Shown here: in pieces, positions 34,876 to 44,258 of the stretch
How the letters are laid out: the number at the start of each line of letters is the position of its first letter
How positions within the stretch are numbered: position 1 is the first letter of the stretch
Source: Flavobacteriales bacterium UBA7878
Lineage (GTDB): Bacteria > Bacteroidota > Bacteroidia > Flavobacteriales > Schleiferiaceae
Length of the DNA: 64,000 bases
Reading direction: 5' to 3'
NCBI GenBank assembly: GCA_002501205.1
Contig: DLRW01000073.1
Coordinates: 61,441-125,440, forward strand
The notes under the pieces: generated by a model
The model's database searches: none
The model's input: only the letters and a program-made list of their open reading frames with translations
What the model was told of the DNA's origin: nothing
Translations under genes and position numbers: made by a program

Positions 34876-35298
34876 ATGCGCGTGAAACCCACTAAGAAAG
34901 AATATGCCGGTCAGGAGGTGACTATCATCTGGCAGGCCCATAAATGCATACATTCCGAGCGCTGCTGGCGCAATTTACCCGAAGTATTTCGTTATGGACA
35001 AAGACCTTGGGTAGACCCCGATGGGGCGGAAGGAAATAAAATTCGCCATCAAATAGAGCAATGTCCCTCCGGGGCCCTCACTTATGTGGGTCAGGAAAAG
35101 GGTCTATCTATGGAAGATGGAGATTTAAAAGCCAAGGTTATTCCCAATGGACCCATTATGGTACAGGGTAGTATTAAGTTTAGCCATGCTGATGGTAGTA
35201 GTTCTATAGAAAAGAACCCGGTTTTGTGTCGCTGTGGCGGATCGGCCAACAAGCCCTTCTGCGATGGCACGCATAAGCGAATCGGTTTTGAAGGATAA
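34876..35298 (+). CDS. Fer4_19 plus CDGSH double iron-sulfur protein
   Basis: 140 residues from the ATG at 34876. The N-terminal Fer4_19-type ferredoxin-like domain (about 10-72) has Cys24, Cys30 and Cys63 in HKCIHSERC and QCPSGAL. The C-terminal CDGSH domain (about 90-138) has Cys118, Cys120, Cys129 and His133 in CRCGGSANKPFCDGTH, the three-Cys/one-His ligand set of a 2Fe-2S cluster. Such proteins are thought to carry electrons or clusters in the cytoplasm. Ends at a bidirectional terminator. Confidence 0.9.
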   Translation: MRVKPTKKEYAGQEVTIIWQAHKCIHSERCWRNLPEVFRYGQRPWVDPDGAEGNKIRHQIEQCPSGALTYVGQEKGLSMEDGDLKAKVIPNGPIMVQGSIKFSHADGSSSIEKNPVLCRCGGSANKPFCDGTHKRIGFEG

Positions 35299-35301
35299 TA
35301 A

Positions 35302-35326
35302 AAAGGGCCCCATTTCGGGGCCCTTT
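35302..35326. terminator. Bidirectional terminator between the iron-sulfur gene and the TonB receptor
   Basis: A 10-bp stem, AAAGGGCCCC with GGGGCCCTTT, 5-nt loop, between converging genes 3 nt and 5 nt away. Confidence 0.93.
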
Positions 35327-35331
35327 CCATT

Positions 35332-37683
35332 TTAGAAATTGTAGCGTAACTCAATCCCTCCATAGCTGTTTAAGCGATCCGGAGCGGGTAAGTAGGCATC
35401 CGCTAATTGGTTTACAAAAACCATATAGTAATAGCGGCTGCTAAGCTTATTATTTAAGCCCACAAAGACATGCAGGTTAAAGCCTGCCGGTAAGGCAACC
35501 TTATAGCCCGCCTTTAAATTGAGCACATCAAAAGCCTCGGTTTCATTGGCGCCATCCGAAGTAATATTCATGGCACCTTGATGACGTAGACTTAGTTTGG
35601 TATACCAACCGGCGGTACCTTGAATGTCAATCCCCACATTATAGCTTAGGGGACTTACGCCGGCTACTGTCTGACCATCGTACACTTCGGTCACGGCCTG
35701 ACTGGCACCACGGGGTACCCCTTCATAGTAGAAATCGCGGTAAACGAAATCATTGGCAGTTACATTGGCCCAAGGCTGTACATGCTTAAAGATGCGGTTT
35801 TTGGAGCCTATAATCTCATAGCGCACGCTGGCTTCCAGTCCTTGATTATCCTGCCCGCCGGCATTAATCAAATAAGTATAGGCGGTGGTAACACTATCTA
35901 ATGGCACTGCAAGGGAGGTCATCTTATTACGGAATAGGGTGCTAAAGGCTGCTATCTGGAAATTGAGTCGGCCATTGAGCAAATTCCCTTGCGCCCCAAT
36001 TTCAAATTGACTGCCACTTTCGGGTACCAGATCAGTATTCAGTTCACCGGTTGCGCCGATAATAATATTCCCACTTAAGGGTGTTTTATAGGAACGATTA
36101 TAAGAAGCAAAGAGGCTCCATTTTTTAGCAAAGCTCTTACGCAGAGCAATATGGGGCGACCAGTAATTTTTGTAATCTACCTGATAGCGTGGATCCAAAT
36201 CATTACCATTTTGGTACATGCGATTTTCGAGGTCGATGCTTAAGGAGCTTAAGCTGATCCCGGCTTCGAAAGACCAATTGTGAGGCATTTGCAATTCCCA
36301 TTGACTGAAGTACACCTGATTTTGATTGCGAACAAATTGATTGCTCTTTAAAGTTCCCACGATATTATAGCGAGAGGGATAAAGGCTATCCTCAACCATA
36401 CTATGGCTTAAGGCATGGTTGCGCTGAAACTGAATTTCAATACCGGTATGTCCAGAAAGCAGGTAGTCTTCGGCCAGTTTAAAAGAGCTTCCAAAATCAC
36501 TGCGCAGTCCAAAATTAATGGGCTGCTCATCATTCCAACCGCCGGCAGAACTCGAGGTGCTGCTAGCTCCAGATCCAAAAACGGTGGTTTGATTATTCCA
36601 GTGGCTATTGAATTGATAGTGATTGCTAAGCCCGAAACGAAGGCGCTCAACTTTGGTGTGCGCGTTATTCTTGATATAACGGGCGTTTCCGGTATTGTCT
36701 CCTGCTTCAAACTGGGCGATGGTGAGCTCTCCACCTCTTTCATCGTAACTATCGCTATATCCGAAATAAGTTTCTACTCGTTGTTTGGCCGAAATACGGA
36801 AGGAGCCAACCCAATTCACAAAGTCTTTGCGAGAGGCGGTATGCTCCATATAGCCATCCGCTTTTTGATGACCATAGTTTAAAAGCCAGGAGCCATTTTC
36901 GGTACCTCGGGCAATGGTGGTGGTATAGCGCTGCAAACCAAACTCACCAATGATAGCACTTTGCTGTACATAGCTTTCGCCTTCCTTGGCGGGAAGAATG
37001 CTGAGATTAATCGCTCCGGCAATGGCGAAACCATATTTAGAGCCGGCCGGTCCTTTTTGGATATTCACCGCACTAATGCTGGCGAAGTCAATATCATCCA
37101 AAACGGTTAAGCCTTCAGCGTTTGTAAGGGGAATACCATTTAAATACACCTTGGTTCCCTGGGTATTGAAGTTATTGCTGGCACCACGGAAACCTACGCC
37201 ATTACCATACCCCCGGATATTGAACTGTTGGCCACCGGATACAGTACGACGCCACATATTAACACCCGGAACATGGGTATTAATGGCTTCGTCCATAAAG
37301 AGGCCTTTGCCCATTTGTAATTCGCGAGGATCGAGGTTTTGCACCGCCTGACTTTCCTGATAGCTGGCCTTGCGAGGCGCACTTACCTCTACCATAGGTA
37401 ATTCCTCGCTTGAGGCTAAAAGGGCTATTTCGTAGAACTGATTACAATCATCAATTTCTACGGTTTGGGTGATAAAGTCAGGGTGGCTAATGCGAATTTC
37501 AGCACTGCAGTTTAGGCTAAAGAGACCTTCTTTATCACTGCGTACCTCTTGACCATCGGCATTACTTATCAGCACTCCGGCCAGGGGCTGGCGATTTTCC
37601 GCGTCGCTGATGCGGCCACGGACATTCTGTGCGAAGCTCAAAATAGGACTGAGCAACAACACTATTAATAGTAATCGTTTCAT
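35332..37683 (-). CDS. TonB-dependent outer-membrane receptor
   Basis: 783 residues from the ATG at 37683, which starts a signal peptide (MKRLLLIVLLLSPILSFAQ). A carboxypeptidase-regulatory-like domain (about 20-100, GRISDAENRQPLAGVLI) is followed by a plug domain (FNIRGYGNGVGFRG, VYLNGIPLTNAEG, INIQKGPAGSKYG-like segment) and a 22-strand-type barrel ending in the C-terminal aromatic YNF. No SusD partner is present, so uptake of a polysaccharide by the Sus route is unlikely; an iron complex, cobalamin or another metallophore is more plausible. A small membrane-protein gene lies directly upstream in the same direction. Confidence 0.93.
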   Translation of the reverse strand: MKRLLLIVLLLSPILSFAQNVRGRISDAENRQPLAGVLISNADGQEVRSDKEGLFSLNCSAEIRISHPDFITQTVEIDDCNQFYEIALLASSEELPMVEVSAPRKASYQESQAVQNLDPRELQMGKGLFMDEAINTHVPGVNMWRRTVSGGQQFNIRGYGNGVGFRGASNNFNTQGTKVYLNGIPLTNAEGLTVLDDIDFASISAVNIQKGPAGSKYGFAIAGAINLSILPAKEGESYVQQSAIIGEFGLQRYTTTIARGTENGSWLLNYGHQKADGYMEHTASRKDFVNWVGSFRISAKQRVETYFGYSDSYDERGGELTIAQFEAGDNTGNARYIKNNAHTKVERLRFGLSNHYQFNSHWNNQTTVFGSGASSTSSSAGGWNDEQPINFGLRSDFGSSFKLAEDYLLSGHTGIEIQFQRNHALSHSMVEDSLYPSRYNIVGTLKSNQFVRNQNQVYFSQWELQMPHNWSFEAGISLSSLSIDLENRMYQNGNDLDPRYQVDYKNYWSPHIALRKSFAKKWSLFASYNRSYKTPLSGNIIIGATGELNTDLVPESGSQFEIGAQGNLLNGRLNFQIAAFSTLFRNKMTSLAVPLDSVTTAYTYLINAGGQDNQGLEASVRYEIIGSKNRIFKHVQPWANVTANDFVYRDFYYEGVPRGASQAVTEVYDGQTVAGVSPLSYNVGIDIQGTAGWYTKLSLRHQGAMNITSDGANETEAFDVLNLKAGYKVALPAGFNLHVFVGLNNKLSSRYYYMVFVNQLADAYLPAPDRLNSYGGIELRYNF

Positions 37684-37788
37684 TGATTCATTTTTTAAGA
37701 CCTGCAGACCTATAGCCATAGCAAGCCCAGCCCTTTTCCAAGGGCGATAATTGGAAAAACGGAAACAGATTCGCGTTAAGGCGGATAT

Positions 37789-38334
37789 TTAGGCCGGAAA
37801 TTCGGGGGGTGGAGTTTCGACTCCTAAGTATTTCTCCAATAAGGGAGAAGCTCCAGGCAAAGATGGGTGGAGCTTAGATTCAATTTGACACTTGGGGCTT
37901 TCGGCGTAGAAGATGAGAAAGAGGTCGCTGAGCATCAATTGAGTTATTTGACGTTCCTCCTTAGCGGGCCCGGAATGGTATTGTAAGCGACAGATTTGGT
38001 CTAGCTGTACAAAGAGCGCTTCTTCTTCACGGTCTTCGATACACCAAAGAATACGCTCTGAGGGGTAATTTTCTGCGCGTACTATATCGTACATGCTGCC
38101 CTTATAACGCACTTCATGGTCGTTTACCCAGTGAAACTCTAGGGCATTTTCACCGGTGATTTTAAGGGCATGCAGTTCCTTTTTCGGAACGCCGGATTTT
38201 ATCCGAGTCTTAACCGCTCTGCGGATTTGCTGGCGCTGAATTTGAAAAAAAAGACCATTCCCACCGATGTGAAACAGCAGTAAAAAGACCAGGAATAGGC
38301 CTGCAATTTTGGGTATGATTTCGGTCCTCTGCAA
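37789..38334 (-). CDS. Membrane-anchored hypothetical protein upstream of the TonB receptor
   Basis: About 181 residues if translation starts at TTG 38334 (QRTEIIPK...). The frame is open further upstream, but that part is the terminator of the preceding gene, so longer versions are unlikely. One transmembrane helix (LFLVFLLLFHIGGNGLFF) is followed by IQRQQIRRAVKTRIKSGVP, and then a soluble part with EVRYKGSMYDIVR and ILWCIEDREEEALFVQLDQI. I recall this architecture as a recurrent Bacteroidota protein beside TonB receptors or metal-handling genes; function unknown. The start is uncertain. Confidence 0.7.
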   Translation of the reverse strand: MQRTEIIPKIAGLFLVFLLLFHIGGNGLFFQIQRQQIRRAVKTRIKSGVPKKELHALKITGENALEFHWVNDHEVRYKGSMYDIVRAENYPSERILWCIEDREEEALFVQLDQICRLQYHSGPAKEERQITQLMLSDLFLIFYAESPKCQIESKLHPSLPGASPLLEKYLGVETPPPEFPA

Positions 38335-38352
38335 ATCTTCGCCAAGAAAGTG

Positions 38353-38391
38353 AAAAACCCCGGAAGATACCAATGGCTCAGCTCCCGGGGT
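38353..38391 (-). terminator. Terminator of the first RND efflux operon
   Basis: Minus-strand stem ACCCCGG with CCGGGGT around a 21-nt loop, followed by TTTTT. It starts 23 nt past the channel gene's stop at 38414. Confidence 0.75.
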
Positions 38392-38413
38392 CCCCCATCC
38401 AAACAATTATGAC

Positions 38414-39841
38414 TTATTGCCATCCTCCACCCAGGGTTTGGTATAGCACCACCTGAGCGATTAATTGTTCTTTCTTCGTTTCTATTAATTCAAATTTGGA
38501 CTCCAGCGCATCACGTTGGGTCATTAATACCTCCATATAATCAGCGCGAGCCGATTTAAACAGATCATTAGAAATGGTAATCGATTCGTTCAAAGCATCC
38601 ACTTCCAGTGATTGGAATTTCAGGCTCTCATTGAGATTCGTAATCTTCGAAACCTGATTGGAAACCTCGAGATAGGCCTGCAGCAACTGCATTTCGTAGC
38701 GATAAGCCATTTCAATTTGAGTGGCCGATGCATTGGCATAGGAGGCCTTAAGTGCTCTTCGGTTTATAAGGGGGGCACTCAAATCACCAGCCAAATTGTA
38801 GAGCATAGACTCGGGACCAGTTACCAGGTAACTGGCATTAAAAGCCTGCATGCCTAAGCCAGCACTCAGATCTAAGGAAGGATAGAATTGGGCTCTGGCT
38901 ACTTTCACTTGTAGTTCGGCCGCTTCTAATTCTCTCTCTGCTTCGCGGATATCTGGACGATTCGCCAATAGATCTACCGGCTTACCATAATGAATTTCCG
39001 CGGGCTTAATATTGAGGAGTTCCTCGGAGCTACGGCGGATAGGTCCAGGATAGGAGCCTAATAGGAAATGCAATTTATTTTCGGTTTCCCGAATTTGCTG
39101 AAGCACACCAAAGCGCAGACTCTTAGTACGGAGTACCTGAGCTTCAAATCGACGTACCGCCAACTCATTCACCTTGGAGGCGATTTTTTGAAGCTTCACA
39201 ATTTCCAGCGCATTATTCTGCAGGGCGATGTTGCGATCCAGAATTTTAAGCTGGTTATCTAAAGCCAATAGCTCATAATAGCTGGAGGCGATTTCAGCGA
39301 TAAGTTCGGTTTGCATAAAGTGACGCCCTTCGATGCTGGCCATGTATTCAGCTACGGCGGCATCTTTTGCATCATGCAATTTGTGCCAGATATCAATTTC
39401 CCAGGAGGCAGTGGCCCCGAAAAGTAAATCGGGCACCGGATCCGGCATAGCACGTCCGGGAGCAATATCAGTAGTTGCCTCATTAGCCCCAAGCGGGGTA
39501 TAACGAGCGGTTTTGTCTACTCCGGCTCCGGCCTGTACGCCAGCAAAGGGAAGGTATTCCCCCTTACGGGCCAGGATTTCGTTATTGCGGCGCGCCATTT
39601 CCTGGAGATTGATATTGAATTCCTGATTGTACTTTAAGGCGGTATCAATCAGGGCTACCAAATTGCTATCCTGGAAAAATTCGCGCCAGGCAATTTGGGC
39701 GCTATTCAGGGTATCGGTCTCAGCCTGAAAACTTTCAGGTACTGTCCGGTTCTCTTCTTTTAGCTCATGCACGGGGGCACAGCTAAAAAGCAGTAGAGCC
39801 GGTAAGCTGAGAACTAGAATTCGTTTTGCTGTATTTTTCAT
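38414..39841 (-). CDS. Outer-membrane efflux channel lipoprotein (TolC/NodT type)
   Basis: 475 residues with a lipoprotein signal, lipobox LFSC (Cys21). Two outer-membrane efflux protein repeats are visible: long helices with WREFFQDSNLVALIDTAL and NINLQEMARR, then LLANRPDIREAERELEAAE and ARAQFYPSLDLSAGLG. The RPDI and FYPS motifs are standard in this family. It should form the trimeric channel that the adaptor and pump dock to. Last gene of the operon, 18 nt after the pump gene, with a terminator behind it. Confidence 0.93.
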   Translation of the reverse strand: MKNTAKRILVLSLPALLLFSCAPVHELKEENRTVPESFQAETDTLNSAQIAWREFFQDSNLVALIDTALKYNQEFNINLQEMARRNNEILARKGEYLPFAGVQAGAGVDKTARYTPLGANEATTDIAPGRAMPDPVPDLLFGATASWEIDIWHKLHDAKDAAVAEYMASIEGRHFMQTELIAEIASSYYELLALDNQLKILDRNIALQNNALEIVKLQKIASKVNELAVRRFEAQVLRTKSLRFGVLQQIRETENKLHFLLGSYPGPIRRSSEELLNIKPAEIHYGKPVDLLANRPDIREAERELEAAELQVKVARAQFYPSLDLSAGLGMQAFNASYLVTGPESMLYNLAGDLSAPLINRRALKASYANASATQIEMAYRYEMQLLQAYLEVSNQVSKITNLNESLKFQSLEVDALNESITISNDLFKSARADYMEVLMTQRDALESKFELIETKKEQLIAQVVLYQTLGGGWQ

Positions 39842-39859
39842 GATCTTAATTCTTAAGGC

Positions 39860-42800
39860 TTAAGATTCTGATTCATCCGTTTCGATCGCATAACTCTCGG
39901 TATAAGGGCGGTTATCCTCATCCTTAATCAGACTCTTACCTTCGGCCAGGCTACCAAATATGTAGTAGAGACCGGGTACGATAATCACCCCGAAGAGGGT
40001 ACCGAACAACATGCCACCTAGAGCGGAAGCACCAATAGTACGGTTACCTACGGCACCTGGGCCATGGGCCATTACCAGTGGAATCAAACCCGCGATAAAG
40101 GCAAAGGAGGTCATCAAAATGGGACGGAAGCGTACTCTCGCACCTTCAATAGCAGCTTCCAATACGCTAAAGCCTTGCTGGTTTTTCTGTACGGCAAATT
40201 CTACGATTAGAACCGCGTTTTTACCCAAGAGACCCACCAGCATTACCAGACCTACCTGCGCGTAGATATCATTGGCTAATCCTAAGGTTTTAAGCAAGAG
40301 GAAGGAACCAAATACCCCGGCCGGTAAAGAGAAGATTACAGCTAATGGCAGGATAAAGCTCTCGTACTGAGCAGCCAGTACCAGGTACACGAAACCGAGT
40401 ACTACCAGGAAGATGTAGAGTGCTTCATTCCCACGTTTTACTTCATCGCGGGATAAACCGATCCAGTCGATATCAAAACCACGAGGTAATTCACTGGCCA
40501 CTTCTTGGATAGCAGCAATGGCCTCACCACTACTGTAACCATCAGCGGGGGCACCGTTAATGGCGGAAGAGGTATACATATTGAAACGGGTGATCTCATT
40601 CAGTCCCTGCGTTTTCTTCACTTTCATGAAGGAAGAGTAGGGCACCATTTCATCCCGATCGTTTTTCACATAAAGCTTCATCAAGTCTTCGGGCAAGCGA
40701 CGGTATTCGGGTGCAGCTTGAACGTAAACCTTGTAGAAACTACCAAAGCGAATGAAACCTTGCTCGTAGGTACTACCAATCAAAATTCCCAGGTTATCCA
40801 TGGCTTTTCCAATGGATACCCCTTTTTGCATGGCAGCCTGGTTGTCGATTTCCAATTCGTATTGAGGGTAATTGGCCGCAAAGAAGGTGAAGAGACCGCT
40901 GAGCTCGGGACGCTCATGGAGTTTGGCCATAAACTCATCGTTTACCTTCTCAAAGGCTTTATAATCACCACTATTGGTTTTATCCAAAAGTCGCAGGGCA
41001 AAACCACCGGCGGCACCATAGCCAGGTACAGCAGGAGGTTGGAAGAATTCGATAGTAGCACCTGGTATTTTATGCGCTTCTACCTCCAGTTCTTCAATGA
41101 TTTCCCACACGTTTTCTTTCCGTGCCGACCAGGGTTTGAGGTTAATCAAACAGGTACCAGCATTAGATCCCCGACCTTCGGTAAGTACCTCATATCCGGC
41201 CAATGCCGAAACCGATTGAATACCGTCAATTTCCTCAGCAATTTCTTGTAATTGGCGTGAAACGTCATTGGTACGTTCCAGGGTCGATCCGGGAGGCGTT
41301 TGGATAATTGCATAGATCATCCCCTGGTCTTCACTAGGGATAAAACCGGCCGGAAGGATATTACTCACGCCAATAATACCAATACCAAAAGCCAACAACA
41401 TGCCGAAGGTCACCAAACGACGGTTTACGATCTTCTTCAGTAAGGCAGCGTATTTGCCGGTAAGGCGATCGAAGGCATTGTTAAAGGCATCCAGACCGCG
41501 TTCCAGAATATTCATCTTGCGCTCCTTGCCGTGATTATTCTTCAAGATCATGGCGCTTAATACCGGAGTAAGGGTAAGTGCTACTACCCCGGAAAGGATA
41601 ATGGCCGTGGCCATGGTAATGGAGAACTGGCGATAGAAAATACCTACCGGACCCGACATAAAGGCTACCGGTACGAATACCGCGGCCATCAGGAGGGTAA
41701 TGGCGATTACGGCACCACTAATTTCATTCAGCACCAGCTTTACCGCTCGGAAAGGATTTAGTTCCGGGAAGTCGTGCATCTTGGCGTGCACCGCTTCTAC
41801 CACTACGATCGCATCATCCACCACAATACCAATGGCCAATACCAAGGCAAAGAGGGTGATGAGGTTAATGGTGAGGCCAAAGGCCTGCATAAAGATGAAG
41901 GTACCAATTAACGATACGGGTACCGCCAGAGTTGGAATTAAGGTAGAACGCCAATCTCCCAGGAAGAGGAATACAACCAGAGCCACTAGTACAAAGGCTT
42001 CACCCAGCGTATGAATAACCTTTTCGATGGAGGCGTCGAGGAATCCTGATACGTCGTAGCTAATCTCATAATCCATTCCCGGAGGGAAATTTTCAATCTT
42101 GAGTTCCTCCAGTTTTTCTTTCACCTCCTCAATAACCTTGGAGGCATTACTACCATAGGTTTGTTTAAGGGTAATAGCCGCAGAAGGACGATTATCGAGG
42201 TTGGAATAGATATCGTAAAATTCACTACCAAATTCAACTTCGGCGATGTCCTTTAAATGCAGGATTTCACCCTCGGCATTCGCACGGATAATTACATCCT
42301 CGTATTGTTCTGGCTCATTATATCGACCGGGATAGGTAAGCACATATTCCAAAGATTGGGAGGTTTTGCCTGAGCTCCGACCGATCCGGCCAGGAGAGCC
42401 GATTACGCTTTGTTCTGAAAGGGCCTCCATAACTTCCTCGGTAGAAACATTATAGGCCCGCATCCGATCCGGTTTTAACCAGATACGCATGGCATACTGA
42501 CGACTACCTAAGATTTTGGCCCGTCCTACACCCTTCAAGCGTTTCAGCTCGGGGAGGATATTTACACTGGCGTAGTTGTAGAGGAATTTTTGATCGGCCC
42601 TTTCATCCTCACTGTAGAGGTTCACATACATTAGCATGTTGGGCTGGGATCGACTCACGATAATACCTTCCCTTTGTACCAATGGCGGCAGTCGGTTAGT
42701 AACCTGCTCAATGCGGTTTTTAACACTTACTACTGCCTGGTTAGGATCGGTACCCAAATCAAAAACTACCTGAATAGTGGCCTCACCAGCCGAAGTTGCA

Positions 42801-43042
42801 TCGGAGGTCATATAGTTCATTCCCGGAGTGCCGTTGATGGACTTTTCCAGAGGAATAAGTACCGACTTCACCAATACATCTGCACTGGCACCGGGATAAG
42901 CGATAAAGATATTTACCCGTGGAGGGGCAATGGAGGGGAACTGAGAGATGGGTAGAGACTGGATGGCCAGCACTCCCATGAATATGATTACCAACGAAAT
43001 ACTGATCGACAGTACAGGTCGGCGAATGAATTGCTTAAACAT
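39860..43042 (-). CDS. RND efflux pump, HAE1/AcrB type
   Basis: 1060 residues, the usual AcrB length, with twelve predicted membrane helices and two large periplasmic loops. TM4 carries the paired aspartates of the proton relay (AIGIVVDDAIVVVEAV), and QFPSIAPPRV and PGASADVL near the N-terminus are typical of hydrophobe/amphiphile exporters. A drug or detergent exporter driven by the proton gradient in the inner membrane is the expected role. It starts 12 nt after the adaptor gene and is followed by the channel gene. Confidence 0.95.
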   Translation of the reverse strand: MFKQFIRRPVLSISISLVIIFMGVLAIQSLPISQFPSIAPPRVNIFIAYPGASADVLVKSVLIPLEKSINGTPGMNYMTSDATSAGEATIQVVFDLGTDPNQAVVSVKNRIEQVTNRLPPLVQREGIIVSRSQPNMLMYVNLYSEDERADQKFLYNYASVNILPELKRLKGVGRAKILGSRQYAMRIWLKPDRMRAYNVSTEEVMEALSEQSVIGSPGRIGRSSGKTSQSLEYVLTYPGRYNEPEQYEDVIIRANAEGEILHLKDIAEVEFGSEFYDIYSNLDNRPSAAITLKQTYGSNASKVIEEVKEKLEELKIENFPPGMDYEISYDVSGFLDASIEKVIHTLGEAFVLVALVVFLFLGDWRSTLIPTLAVPVSLIGTFIFMQAFGLTINLITLFALVLAIGIVVDDAIVVVEAVHAKMHDFPELNPFRAVKLVLNEISGAVIAITLLMAAVFVPVAFMSGPVGIFYRQFSITMATAIILSGVVALTLTPVLSAMILKNNHGKERKMNILERGLDAFNNAFDRLTGKYAALLKKIVNRRLVTFGMLLAFGIGIIGVSNILPAGFIPSEDQGMIYAIIQTPPGSTLERTNDVSRQLQEIAEEIDGIQSVSALAGYEVLTEGRGSNAGTCLINLKPWSARKENVWEIIEELEVEAHKIPGATIEFFQPPAVPGYGAAGGFALRLLDKTNSGDYKAFEKVNDEFMAKLHERPELSGLFTFFAANYPQYELEIDNQAAMQKGVSIGKAMDNLGILIGSTYEQGFIRFGSFYKVYVQAAPEYRRLPEDLMKLYVKNDRDEMVPYSSFMKVKKTQGLNEITRFNMYTSSAINGAPADGYSSGEAIAAIQEVASELPRGFDIDWIGLSRDEVKRGNEALYIFLVVLGFVYLVLAAQYESFILPLAVIFSLPAGVFGSFLLLKTLGLANDIYAQVGLVMLVGLLGKNAVLIVEFAVQKNQQGFSVLEAAIEGARVRFRPILMTSFAFIAGLIPLVMAHGPGAVGNRTIGASALGGMLFGTLFGVIIVPGLYYIFGSLAEGKSLIKDEDNRPYTESYAIETDESES

Positions 43043-43054
43043 GATGGCTGAAAA

Positions 43055-44137
43055 TTATTCGGCGTACAGTTTCAATTCTTTCCAAACGGCTTTGGGATCC
43101 TTCAATTCGAAGTTGATATGATCGCCATTACGCACTTTTCGAAGTCCTTCCAACAAGATGTGCTCACCTTCCAATAAGCCACCTGAGATGAGGTAAAGGT
43201 CTTCCATTTCATGTGCTACTTTGAGCTCACGCAGATGTACCACATGCTCTTCGTCGATCACAAAAACATAGTGTTTGTCGAGAATTTCGAAGGTGGCTTT
43301 TTGAGGAATGATCAAAGCGCTTTCGAGCTTGTCTTGCATAATGATGTTCCCGGTTTCACCGTGGCGCAGCAATCCACTAGGATTGGCGAAGGTGGCCCGG
43401 AAGGGAATATTACCCGTTTCATTATCGAAGTCAGCCTCAATAGCACTCACTTTACCTTCATGCTGGAAGATGCGATCGTTGGCCATTCGCAATTGAACGG
43501 GCAATATGTGCTCTTTTTTTAATCGCTCCTGGTAATCGAGGTATTCGGCTTCAGGAACATTAAAGTACACCCACATTTCGCTGTTATCGGAAAGGGTGCT
43601 TAGCAATTCACCTTCGTCAATTAAGCTACCTTCTCGTACGTGGAAGCGGTCGATAATCCCGCCAAAGGGCGCTTTAATTTCGGTGAAGGACATATGGGTT
43701 TCGGCCAGGGAAAGCTCTGCTTTAGCTTTAGTATAGCGGGCTTTGGCCATGGCTAATTCGGCCGAAGAGACCACATCGCGATCGGCCAGAGACTTGGTGT
43801 TCTCGTATTCGATGCGCGCGAGTTCGGCCTCCGCTTTGGATTTCTCCAATTCGGCTTTGTAGATATTGGGCATAATGCGGAACAGCAATTGCCCTTCTTT
43901 TACCTGATCACCCTCATCCACATAAATGTGTTGCAAATAACCTCTTTCGAGGGCTCGCAATTCGATGTGGCGGATGGAGTGAATTTGACTTACGTATTCT
44001 TTGGAAAGTGCGGTGTCTACTCGCAATGCCGTGGTGGCAGTAAAGACAGTTTCAGAATGGTGGTTTTCAGAATGCTCAGATTCACAGGCGCTTAAGATGC
44101 TTAAGGCCAGAATTCCGAAGCCAATGATTCGTCTCAT
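43055..44137 (-). CDS. RND efflux periplasmic adaptor lipoprotein
   Basis: 360 residues with lipobox LSAC (Cys18). The membrane-fusion protein layout is clear: a lipoyl-like half motif (GYLQHIYVDEGDQVKEGQLL), an alpha hairpin with AELEKSKAEAELARIEYENT, the second lipoyl half (IKAPFGGIIDRFHVREGSLI) and a beta-barrel region. It links the inner-membrane pump with the outer-membrane channel. First core gene of the operon. No regulator gene is adjacent. Confidence 0.94.
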   Translation of the reverse strand: MRRIIGFGILALSILSACESEHSENHHSETVFTATTALRVDTALSKEYVSQIHSIRHIELRALERGYLQHIYVDEGDQVKEGQLLFRIMPNIYKAELEKSKAEAELARIEYENTKSLADRDVVSSAELAMAKARYTKAKAELSLAETHMSFTEIKAPFGGIIDRFHVREGSLIDEGELLSTLSDNSEMWVYFNVPEAEYLDYQERLKKEHILPVQLRMANDRIFQHEGKVSAIEADFDNETGNIPFRATFANPSGLLRHGETGNIIMQDKLESALIIPQKATFEILDKHYVFVIDEEHVVHLRELKVAHEMEDLYLISGGLLEGEHILLEGLRKVRNGDHINFELKDPKAVWKELKLYAE

Positions 44138-44258
44138 TTTGAGAATTTTTGAATTGAATAATGGATGGGGTTGAGGTAAGAATTAGTAAAATCTTAACCC
44201 TTCCGGTACTTATTCTGCAGAAGGCAAAAGGGAGTCCGGAGCTCCGGTTTCAAAATGA

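Noticed and set aside
36415..36882. 155-codon plus-strand frame antisense to the TonB receptor
   Set aside because: Low-information sequence mirroring the barrel region of the receptor; no motif, no promoter.
37684..37788. Cofactor riboswitch upstream of the TonB receptor
   Set aside because: No cobalamin or TPP box conserved elements found; only a 6-bp hairpin without a T tract.
40505..41251. Long open frame on the plus strand inside the RND pump gene (248 codons)
   Set aside because: Fully antisense to a clear AcrB-type gene with strong motifs; such frames arise from codon bias in the opposite gene.
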